In this document: piece after piece, positions 1 to 5,204 of the stretch | How positions within the stretch are numbered: the first letter of the stretch is position 1 | Layout of the letters: the number at the start of each line of letters is the position of its first letter | Assembly (NCBI GenBank): GCA_014304965.1 | Contig: JACRTZ010000191.1 | Span: forward strand, 1-6,401 | Direction of reading: 5' to 3' | Length of the DNA: 6,401 nt | Origin: Vulcanimicrobiota bacterium | GTDB taxonomy: Bacteria; Vulcanimicrobiota; Vulcanimicrobiia; Vulcanimicrobiales; Vulcanimicrobiaceae | Notes under the pieces: model-generated | What the model was told of the DNA's origin: nothing | Seen by the model: only the letters and a program-made list of their open reading frames with translations | Databases searched by the model: none | Translations under genes and position numbers: made by a program

Positions 1-2
1 CC

Positions 3-584
3 TACGACCTCACAAAGGCGAAGGGTTTAATGGCGCAAGCCGGCTTTGCCGCGGGCGCCGACGGTATCTTGGGAAAAGATGGAAAGCGCGCGTCGCTGAC
101 GCTCGTAACGAACACCAGCAATGCGACGCGCCGCGCCGGCGTCGTGCAAATCCAAGCGATGCTGCACCAACTCGGAATCGAAGTCGAGATCAAGACCTAT
201 CCCGGCTCCGTGCTTTTCGCGCAGAAGAACGCCGGCGGCATCCTGCAAGGCGGCAAGTTCGACTTGGCCTGGACGGGCTGGGTCGCGGGCTACGATCCCG
301 ACCAGTCTTCGATCTATATGTGCGACAAAACGCCGCCGAACGGCAATAACGAAACGCACTATTGTAACAAAGACGTGGACCGAGCCGAAGAATCGGCGCT
401 GACGCATTTCGATCTGGCGACGCGTAAGGCCGACTACGCAAAAATTGAAGCTGCTTTGAGCCGCGACCAGCCCCAGATCGTGCTGTGGTGGCCGCGTCAG
501 ATCCAGCCGACCAATCCGGACTTCCAAGGGTTCACGCCGAACCCCGTTACGGAATCATGGAACGCATATCAATGGACGATCTAG
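3..584 (+). CDS. ABC transporter substrate-binding protein, family 5 (peptide/nickel type), C-terminal part
   Basis: Extracytoplasmic solute-binding component of an ABC importer of the peptide/nickel/opine class. It would deliver its ligand to inner-membrane permeases that are not in this window. The frame is open from base 3 with no stop, so the gene begins upstream; about 193 residues are seen, and the usual length is 500-600. The visible part is lobe I/II C-terminal sequence. A stretch on ligand competition and helix pairing (IQAMLHQLGIEVEIKTYPG) is followed by the family hallmark FDLAWTGWVAGYDPD, then YCNKDVDRAEESA, a DLATRKADYAKIEAALSRD helix, an IVLWWPRQIQP strand and the terminal WNAYQWTI. 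These match the SBP_bac_5 ending known from DppA/OppA-like proteins. The ligand cannot be read from the sequence. GC looks lower than in its neighbours (29 of 60 bases on line 301-360). The last codons overlap the start of the next gene. Confidence 0.9.
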   Translation, partial: YDLTKAKGLMAQAGFAAGADGILGKDGKRASLTLVTNTSNATRRAGVVQIQAMLHQLGIEVEIKTYPGSVLFAQKNAGGILQGGKFDLAWTGWVAGYDPDQSSIYMCDKTPPNGNNETHYCNKDVDRAEESALTHFDLATRKADYAKIEAALSRDQPQIVLWWPRQIQPTNPDFQGFTPNPVTESWNAYQWTI

Positions 585-1123
585 AGCCGCCATCACGCCT
601 CGGCCTGATCCCCGAGCTTCGCTGGCTGCACAAGACGATCGTCACAAACGCCCTGAGCCGCGGCGAAGTCTTGATGTCGGGGGGCACGCGCAGCGATTAC
701 TACATCGACAAATTCCGGCTGTTCTCGGATCCCGGCGTGTTGAGGCGCATCGCGCGCCTCTTCAGTCCCATCGTGTCGGAAATCTCGCCGGATCTGATCG
801 CCGGCACCGAACTCGGCGGCGCGATCGTCGCAACCGTCGTCTCGCAGGCGACGAACGTGCCGATGATCGTCGTGCGCAAGACGCCGAAGGCGTACGGAGC
901 GTTCGCCAACGAGTTCGTCGAGGGCCCATATGAGGTCGGGCAAAAAGTGCTGTTGATCGAAGACGTGGTGAGCCACGGCCGCGAGGTTCTGGCCGCGAAG
1001 TCGCGGCTCGAAGAGCTCGGCTTGACGGTCACCGTCTGCGCCGTGATCAACCGCGGCCTCGCCCCCATTAAATCGCTAATCCAATTTTCGCTGCCGCGCG
1101 GGGACGCCAAGACCGAGAACTAG
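572..1123 (+). CDS. pyrE: Orotate phosphoribosyltransferase-like protein (PyrE family)
   Basis: Predicted cytoplasmic type I phosphoribosyltransferase. The PyrE reaction joins orotate to PRPP, giving OMP and pyrophosphate in pyrimidine synthesis. Counting from ATG 572 (183 aa, normal for PyrE), the orotate-side motif is SGGTRSDYYIDK at 36-47. A small-residue loop GTELGGAIVAT lies at 78-88, and the RKTPKAYG motif at 102-109 supplies the Arg/Lys side chains that contact PRPP. The PRPP loop is IEDVVSHGREVL at 129-140. In PyrE and human UMPS this loop normally reads EDVV-T-x-G-S/T; here Thr is Ser134, followed by His135, Gly136, Arg137 and Glu138, which is unusual. ATG 572 has GGAA nine bases upstream. 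ATG 557 (188 aa) is possible, but its GGAA is only two bases away. Either start overlaps the preceding substrate-binding gene, so the two are probably co-transcribed. A salvage or otherwise altered substrate is possible given the loop. Confidence 0.8.
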   Translation: MDDLEPPSRLGLIPELRWLHKTIVTNALSRGEVLMSGGTRSDYYIDKFRLFSDPGVLRRIARLFSPIVSEISPDLIAGTELGGAIVATVVSQATNVPMIVVRKTPKAYGAFANEFVEGPYEVGQKVLLIEDVVSHGREVLAAKSRLEELGLTVTVCAVINRGLAPIKSLIQFSLPRGDAKTEN

Positions 1124-1132
1124 GAAGCCTAG
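1120..1132. repeat. Small palindrome containing both facing stop codons
   Basis: CTAGG, AAG, CCTAG is a perfect 5-base inverted repeat. It holds the TAG stop of the plus-strand OPRT-like gene (1121-1123) and the TAG stop of the minus-strand hydrolase (1131-1129). The stem is short and there is no U-tract on either side, so it is not a convincing intrinsic terminator. It may simply result from two stop codons meeting five bases apart. Confidence 0.4.
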
Positions 1133-1902
1133 GTGTCGCCGGCCTCAAACGTTGCGTTGTCGTCGGCAACCACGACGTCGCCGTGGAAAATGCCGCGCGC
1201 TTCGGCGAGCATTGTCGCGGGGTCGGACGCGGTCGAGTAGTGCGTCAGAACGAGCCGCTTGACGGCCGCAGCCGACGCCATTTCGGCCGCCTCGCGGGCC
1301 GTCGAATGTCCGCGCGGCGAGTATTCGGCGTTCGAGGACAGCAAGGTTGCTTCGCACAGAAAGAGTTCCGTGCTGCGAGCGAGGGCGACGACCTCATCGC
1401 AGGGCGCCGTGTCGCCGGAATACGTGACGCTCGAGCCGCCCGCTTCGCAGCGCAGGGCGTAGGTCGGAATGTAATGGCGCGTCGGCGCAAACCGGACGTT
1501 CAGCGCGCCCACCTGCGTGATGCCCGCGGGCTGGTATTCGCGCAGATCGAAAACTTCGTCGAGAAAATCGTGACGCGATTCGCGCGGAAACGTGGCCACG
1601 ATCGCGCGAAGCATCGCCTCGCCCTCAGGCGGGAGCCAGAGCGCGACCTTGCGATCGTTCGTGCGTTCGCCGTACTTCAGCGCGTAGCGCAAAGGAACGA
1701 CGTCGATGAAGTGGTCGGCGTGCATGTGGCTCACGAAGACCGCGTCCAGATCCTCGAACGAGAGATGACGCCGCAAATTCGAAAAGGCGCCGGTGCCGAA
1801 GTCCGCGACGATCGCGTTGCCGCCGTGCTGGATCAGATACGCGCTGCAAGCGCGGGCCGGCCGGGGCACGGCATTACTCGACCCGAGAACGGTGACCCTC
1901 AA
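1129..1902 (-). CDS. Metallo-beta-lactamase-fold hydrolase, RNase Z/ElaC-like without the arm
   Basis: Predicted cytoplasmic two-metal hydrolase of the RNase Z/phosphodiesterase branch of the MBL fold. From TTG 1902 it has 257 aa. The N-terminal strand is VTVLGSSNAVPRPARACSAYLI. The metal motif HMHADH is at 59-64, a further His is at 143 (TRH), Asp164 lies in SGDT, GHST has His199, and LTHYS has His221. All the metal and catalytic positions expected for RNase Z are present. Bona fide tRNase Z is about 305 aa and carries a flexible tRNA-binding arm between the TRH and SGDT regions; only about 20 residues lie there, so tRNA 3' processing is doubtful and a cyclic-nucleotide or other phosphodiester substrate is equally possible. 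An in-frame GTG at 1977 would add 25 residues but would run into the start of the divergent gene, and family members usually start at the VTVLG strand. TTG has AAGGA about 12 bases upstream. It faces the OPRT-like gene with a 5-base gap. Confidence 0.83.
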   Translation of the reverse strand: MRVTVLGSSNAVPRPARACSAYLIQHGGNAIVADFGTGAFSNLRRHLSFEDLDAVFVSHMHADHFIDVVPLRYALKYGERTNDRKVALWLPPEGEAMLRAIVATFPRESRHDFLDEVFDLREYQPAGITQVGALNVRFAPTRHYIPTYALRCEAGGSSVTYSGDTAPCDEVVALARSTELFLCEATLLSSNAEYSPRGHSTAREAAEMASAAAVKRLVLTHYSTASDPATMLAEARGIFHGDVVVADDNATFEAGDT

Positions 1903-1965
1903 CCCGAGGTGTCGTCCTTCGGGCAGGAAAAGTAGGCGGGTGGCATCTTCCGACCGGTGTCGAGC
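1903..1965. promoter_or_regulatory. Divergent spacer, presumed promoter region for both flanking genes
   Basis: About 60 bases lie between the TTG start of the minus-strand hydrolase and the ATG of the plus-strand methyltransferase. As the only divergent gap in the window, it should hold promoters for both. I see no clear -10/-35 pair; an A-rich patch near 1928-1933 is the only AT-rich element. If the alternative starts (GTG 1977 minus, GTG 1957 plus) were used, the coding regions would overlap head to head and no spacer would remain. Confidence 0.3.
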
Positions 1966-2598
1966 ATGAAGAATCACGGTACGCTACCGGAGCCGCCACA
2001 TCCGCTCGCCGCGGCGCTCGTCGCAGCGCTGCCGCACGACGCGCGCGTGTTGCTCGTGGGCGTCGGCAGCGGCCGTCACGTGCCGATCCTCCTCGAGTGC
2101 GGCTGCCGGGTGGACGGGATCGAGGCCGACGCGCAACGTGCCTCGCTCGCTTCGGCACGGTTCGCGGCCGAACCGCGGATTCGCATCGTGCGCGCGCCCT
2201 ACGAAGGCCCATATCCGTTCACGACGACGCATGACGGCGCGCTCAGTACGCACGCCTTACTGCACGGAACCCCTCCCGCGATCGCGCGCGCGCTCGCCGC
2301 GATCGGCAACCGGCTGCGGGCGGGCGCACCTTTTCACCTCACCCTGGGGTCGCGCAGCGACCCGCGGTTCGCACTCGGGGAGCCGCTCGACGATGCGACG
2401 CGCGTCGCGCGCGAAGGCCCCGAAGCGGGCGTTCCGCACGCGTATTTCGACGAAGCCGGGGCGCGCGCGCTGCTTACGAACTGGGACGTCGTCGAGCTGT
2501 ACGAGGCGAGCGCCGCGGAAACCGCCGGCCGCTGGGCGCACGAGGCCGGCGAAACGGTAGAGATCGTGCACTGGTTCGTCCGCATTGCGCGGCGCTGA
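1966..2598 (+). CDS. Class I SAM-dependent methyltransferase-like protein, substrate unknown
   Basis: Predicted soluble Rossmann-fold methyltransferase of 210 aa; the methyl acceptor cannot be inferred. The SAM-binding glycine motif is VLLVGVGSGRH at 28-38. The acidic residue after strand 2 is within DGIEAD (50-55, candidate Glu53 or Asp55), followed by a helix from residues 56-67. A strand-4 region HDGALSTHALLHGTPP (89-104) precedes a helix typical of these enzymes (IARALAAIGNRLRAG), and a strand reads PFHLTLGSRSD. The C terminus, VEIVHWFVRIARR, resembles the final strand pair of many small class I methyltransferases. Motif I starts with Val-Gly rather than the usual Asp/Glu-x-Gly. ATG 1966 is preferred; GTG 1957 would add MSS. 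No strong Shine-Dalgarno is seen for either. The stop TGA abuts the stop of the converging gene with no base between. GC is high (45 of 60 on line 2281-2340). Confidence 0.75.
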   Translation: MKNHGTLPEPPHPLAAALVAALPHDARVLLVGVGSGRHVPILLECGCRVDGIEADAQRASLASARFAAEPRIRIVRAPYEGPYPFTTTHDGALSTHALLHGTPPAIARALAAIGNRLRAGAPFHLTLGSRSDPRFALGEPLDDATRVAREGPEAGVPHAYFDEAGARALLTNWDVVELYEASAAETAGRWAHEAGETVEIVHWFVRIARR

Positions 2599-3561
2599 TT
2601 ACTTCTTCCCACCGATTTCGGGCGGCACCGCTGCGGTATCGCCATAGAACTCGATCGGAGGCATCCGAAATCCGGCGCGTTCGAAAAGTCGGCGGCCCTC
2701 GCCGGAAAGGAGAAATCGCACCACCTCGATGGCGCCTTTTGGATTTCCGGCGTCGGCCGGGATCGTCAAAGCATATTGAATCGCTTCTCCGACGTGAACG
2801 CGATCGCCGATCGTAACGCTTGCGCGGCGATAAGACGCAGAGCGCGCCGGATCGCTGAGATCGATTTCAGGCGGCAATCGAATGTAAGGAATCTTGCGGC
2901 CGACGGCCTGAATTTCGTACAAGATCGCAGCGTCGGCTTCGCCCTGATCCAGCCGCAGCAAAATGCCTTCGTCGCTAAGGATTTGATCGGGATTCCGAAA
3001 GCCGCCTAGAAGCTGCATCATTGGGCGATGATAATACTGTTCCGCCAGCTGGAACGCGATGATGATCCTATAACCGCGCGGGTCGAGCGCGGGATCCGTC
3101 CGGACCATCCGCAAACCGGGTTCCTGAAGGACGTCGTACCATTTCAGGTCGCCCCTTCCCACCTTTCGGAACTGCCCTGCAAACTTTGATCCAGCGGAAT
3201 ATGCGAGCACGAGACGAGTGGTCGCGAACGTCGCATACCACTTCACGGGAGTGCTGCCGAGCATCCGCTTCGTAACGTCCGCATCGGCTGAGATAAAAAC
3301 GTCCGGACGCTTGAGACCGGCGCGAATCATATTGGCGTTCGCGACGCTGCCGTGGCCCTCGGCCGAAACCGCTACGCCTCGCTGCTGGAGCGCCGGAACG
3401 ATTTCTTTTTCGAACAGCGGGGTCAAGGACTCTGCGTGCAGCACTTTTACCGGCTCGGCCGCGCTGGCCGTTCCTCGCAACACTGTGTCCAGCGCGGACA
3501 GCGCTGACACCGAGATTATGTGGCGCAACCAAAGTCCGCGCGTTGTCCTGAGGCTGGCCAT
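2599..3561 (-). CDS. WtpA/ModA-like tungstate/molybdate-type substrate-binding protein
   Basis: Predicted secreted binding protein (320 aa) of the WtpA/archaeal-ModA type, which in known members captures molybdate or tungstate for an ABC importer. Residues 1-35 look like a Sec signal peptide ending TASAA before EPVKV, with a rather weak hydrophobic core. Family landmarks follow in order: VLHAESLTPLFEKE (40-53), GSVANANMIRAG (71-82), PDVFISADAD (86-95), KWYATFATTRLVLAYS (107-122), TDPALDPRGYR (155-165), an LDQGEADAAILYEIQAV stretch (204-220) and LPPEIDLSDP (229-238). Late motifs are YALTIPADAGNP and VRFLLSGEGRRLFERAGF. Asp160 and Glu216 are inferred counterparts of the metal-ligand carboxylates of archaeal ModA. 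The usual DPCGYR reads DPRGYR here. ATG 3561 is 2 bases past the thiG stop; TTG 3567 would give a TTGA overlap and two extra residues. No permease or ATPase follows. Sampled GC (32-33 of 60) is lower than in thiG. Confidence 0.82.
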   Translation of the reverse strand: MASLRTTRGLWLRHIISVSALSALDTVLRGTASAAEPVKVLHAESLTPLFEKEIVPALQQRGVAVSAEGHGSVANANMIRAGLKRPDVFISADADVTKRMLGSTPVKWYATFATTRLVLAYSAGSKFAGQFRKVGRGDLKWYDVLQEPGLRMVRTDPALDPRGYRIIIAFQLAEQYYHRPMMQLLGGFRNPDQILSDEGILLRLDQGEADAAILYEIQAVGRKIPYIRLPPEIDLSDPARSASYRRASVTIGDRVHVGEAIQYALTIPADAGNPKGAIEVVRFLLSGEGRRLFERAGFRMPPIEFYGDTAAVPPEIGGKK

Positions 3562-3563
3562 TC

Positions 3564-4370
3564 TCAACCGCGCGGCGTGCCGATCAGGCCGGTCATCGGA
3601 CTCGACGCCGACGCATAGAGGCGCTTCGCCATGCGGCCCGCGAGAAACGCGAGCCGGCCCGCTTCGACGGCGAGCCCCATAGCGCGCGCCATCGCGACCG
3701 GGTCGCGGGCGGTTGCGATGCCGGTGTTCATCAACACCCCATCCACGCCGAGTTCCATCGCGATCGCAGCGTCGGAGGCGGTCCCCACGCCCGCATCGAC
3801 GATCACCGGCACGCCCGAACGTTCTTTGATGATCGAGATCGAATAGGGATTGCACACGCCGAGGCCGCTGCCAATCGGCGCCGCGAGCGGCATCACCGCG
3901 GCGCAGCCCGCGTCCTCGAGGCGCTTGCACGCCGTCGGATCGTCGATGATATACGGCAGCACGGTAAATCCGTCGCGAACGAGTTCTTTGGCCGCGACGA
4001 TCGTTTCGGCCGTATCGGGATAGAGCGTTTCCATATCCCCGATTACTTCGAGCTTGATCAAGTCGGTGCCGAGCGCTTCGCGCGCCAATTGCGCCGTCAG
4101 AATCGCATCCTTCGCGGTGGTGCAGCCGGCCGTGTTCGGCAAGATTTTGTACTTCGCGCGGTCGATGTAATCGAGCAGCGTTTTTCCCGACGGATCGTCG
4201 ATGTGGATACGGCGGATCGCGACGGTCACGAGGTCGGTGCCGCTTGCCTCGTGAGCAGCCTGCATGATCTCGAGCGAAGGATACTTGCCCGTCCCGACGA
4301 GCAGGCGCGATGAAAATTCGTGGCTGCCGATGCGCAGGGGGGCGTCGAGAGCGGCGGTCTGGGAGCTCAT
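3564..4370 (-). CDS. thiG: Thiazole synthase ThiG
   Basis: Cytoplasmic TIM-barrel enzyme of thiamine synthesis. It condenses deoxyxylulose 5-phosphate, dehydroglycine and sulfur from ThiS thiocarboxylate into thiazole phosphate. The 268 aa fit the family (about 256) with a slightly longer N terminus. Clear landmarks are SRLLVGTGKYPS (21-32), VTVAIRRI (48-55), LPNTAGCTTAKDA (77-89), and LIKLEVIGD (104-112) with Lys106 as the expected Schiff-base lysine and Glu108 nearby. Also present are PLAAPIGSGLGVCNP (161-175), VIVDAGVGTASDAA (189-202, Asp192) and GVLMNTGIATARDP (211-224), the phosphate-binding end of the barrel. The set is complete and unbroken. It lies 43 bases downstream of thiS, which encodes its sulfur donor. 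ATG 4370 has GGAG about 15 bases upstream, with a small hairpin between that may shorten the effective spacing. Confidence 0.97.
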   Translation of the reverse strand: MSSQTAALDAPLRIGSHEFSSRLLVGTGKYPSLEIMQAAHEASGTDLVTVAIRRIHIDDPSGKTLLDYIDRAKYKILPNTAGCTTAKDAILTAQLAREALGTDLIKLEVIGDMETLYPDTAETIVAAKELVRDGFTVLPYIIDDPTACKRLEDAGCAAVMPLAAPIGSGLGVCNPYSISIIKERSGVPVIVDAGVGTASDAAIAMELGVDGVLMNTGIATARDPVAMARAMGLAVEAGRLAFLAGRMAKRLYASASSPMTGLIGTPRG

Positions 4371-4386
4371 GCGCGTAACTTCGCGC
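4371..4386 (-). promoter_or_regulatory. Hairpin between Shine-Dalgarno and thiG start
   Basis: Read on the minus strand, GCGCG, AAGTTA, CGCGC forms a perfect 5-bp stem with a 6-base loop that directly abuts the thiG ATG. The GGAG at 4389-4386 sits at its 5' edge, about 15 bases from the ATG in linear distance. Folding would bring it close to the start codon or, alternatively, cover the initiation site. This is visible sequence; any regulatory role is inferred and could be chance in GC-rich DNA. Confidence 0.3.
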
Positions 4387-4413
4387 TCCGCGGCGGGGTT
4401 CCGTGCCGGGTGG

Positions 4414-4614
4414 TTAGCCGCCGGCGACGGCGCGAATGACCTCGACGACGTCGCCGTCCCGCAGCGTGTGCTCTTTTAGGACAGCGTTGCGGACGACGCG
4501 CTCGTTCACAGCCACAGCAATGCCCGAGCCCTCCAACGCAAGGTCCCGCAACAAGTCGGCGACCGTCGAACCCTCGCGCAATTCGCGCGGCTCGCCGTTG
4601 ACCGTCGCGATCAC
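4414..4614 (-). CDS. thiS: Sulfur carrier protein ThiS
   Basis: Small ubiquitin-fold sulfur carrier of thiamine synthesis. Its C-terminal Gly-Gly is adenylated by ThiF, converted to thiocarboxylate and used by ThiG as the thiazole sulfur source. The 66 aa match the usual size. The sequence opens MIATVNGEPRELREGSTVADLL, keeps the family patch AVAVNERVV at 33-41, and has LRDGDVVEVIRAVAGG at its end, with the required terminal Gly65-Gly66. The initiator is GTG at 4614, overlapping the TGA of the upstream gene by four bases (GTGA), which suggests coupled translation. thiG follows. ThiF and ThiO/ThiH are not in the window. Confidence 0.95.
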   Translation of the reverse strand: MIATVNGEPRELREGSTVADLLRDLALEGSGIAVAVNERVVRNAVLKEHTLRDGDVVEVIRAVAGG

Positions 4615-5204
4615 CGCCGGTTTGCTTCCGGGCGATTGGGCGAAAGCATATCTTCCGCGGTAAAAATGCTGCCGGTGCTGGGCCGCAAGCGGCGCAAGGC
4701 GGCGAACTGCTTGCTAGCCTGCCTGAGCGCTTCTTCATGCAGCAACTCGGCCTTGTCGAACATGTACGGATTGTCTTCGGCGCGTCGCATCGTTTCGGCA
4801 ACGACTTTCAGGGTGGGCCACGTGCGGACCAGCGTCACCGCGATCTGTTCGTAGATGGCCGCGCCAAGCAGCAGCCGGTGATAGACGCACGAGCCGACCC
4901 GCTCGTAATATCGCAGTAAGAGGAGCTCGGGATGTTCCGAGAGTTCGGCGCGGATGCCGTCGCGCAACAGGCCGACGCGATACGCCGGGTCGTCCAGTCG
5001 CTTCGGAAACTCTTCGAGCACGTAGGCGCGCGCGGCGCGGATCTCGGGCGAATCCCAAATTTCAAGCAGCCGCTCCGTCCCCTGAAACGACTGCGAGCGT
5101 TGGAGCTCTTGTAACTGGCGCATCGCGAAAACCGCCGTTCCGCCGATGATGAAGGCGGTGAGCACTGTCGAGATCGCGGTAACGGCACCCCAGTCGATCG
5201 TCAC
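4611..5204 (-). CDS. One-TM protein resembling DUF4760, function unknown
   Basis: Unrecognised function. The 197-aa product has one predicted N-terminal membrane helix, about residues 7-27 (AVTAISTVLTAFIIGGTAVFA), followed by a charged soluble helical domain. That domain begins MRQLQELQRSQSFQGTERLLEIWDSPEIRAARAYVLEEF, which recalls DUF4760-type proteins, small membrane-anchored helical proteins without an assigned role. Further helices lie at 80-90, 95-125 (LLLLRYYERVGSCVYHRLLLGAAIYEQ as a core) and 126-141, with a polar tail after 170. No catalytic motif is visible. Start GTG 5204 is chosen because it overlaps the upstream TGA by four bases (GTGA); a longer reading from 5291 would add a non-hydrophobic Arg/Pro-rich stretch lying over the conserved ETF-QO end. 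Its own stop overlaps the thiS GTG the same way, so it sits between a respiratory enzyme and thiazole genes. Confidence 0.72.
   Translation of the reverse strand: MTIDWGAVTAISTVLTAFIIGGTAVFAMRQLQELQRSQSFQGTERLLEIWDSPEIRAARAYVLEEFPKRLDDPAYRVGLLRDGIRAELSEHPELLLLRYYERVGSCVYHRLLLGAAIYEQIAVTLVRTWPTLKVVAETMRRAEDNPYMFDKAELLHEEALRQASKQFAALRRLRPSTGSIFTAEDMLSPNRPEANRR

Noticed and set aside
27..527. 166-aa minus-strand frame opposite the substrate-binding protein
   Set aside because: This is a shadow of a clear SBP_bac_5 frame with no recognisable domain.
1183..1935. 250-aa plus-strand frame opposite the hydrolase
   Set aside because: The product is Arg/Ala/Val-rich with no motif; the minus strand holds a complete metal-site gene.
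1957..1977. Head-to-head overlapping starts (GTG 1957 plus, GTG 1977 minus)
   Set aside because: Later starts at 1966 and 1902 fit family N termini and leave a promoter spacer.
3562..3930. N-terminal extension of the WtpA-like frame to 3930
   Set aside because: The added residues are Arg/Gly-rich, lie wholly within thiG in another frame and would put the signal peptide in the middle of the protein.
4371..4413. TPP riboswitch before thiG
   Set aside because: Only 43 bases separate thiS and thiG, too short for the aptamer, and no conserved THI-box core is seen.
4367..4801. 144-aa minus-strand frame across thiS
   Set aside because: It overlaps thiS and the DUF4760-like gene in a different frame and is Arg/Cys/Pro-rich without motifs.
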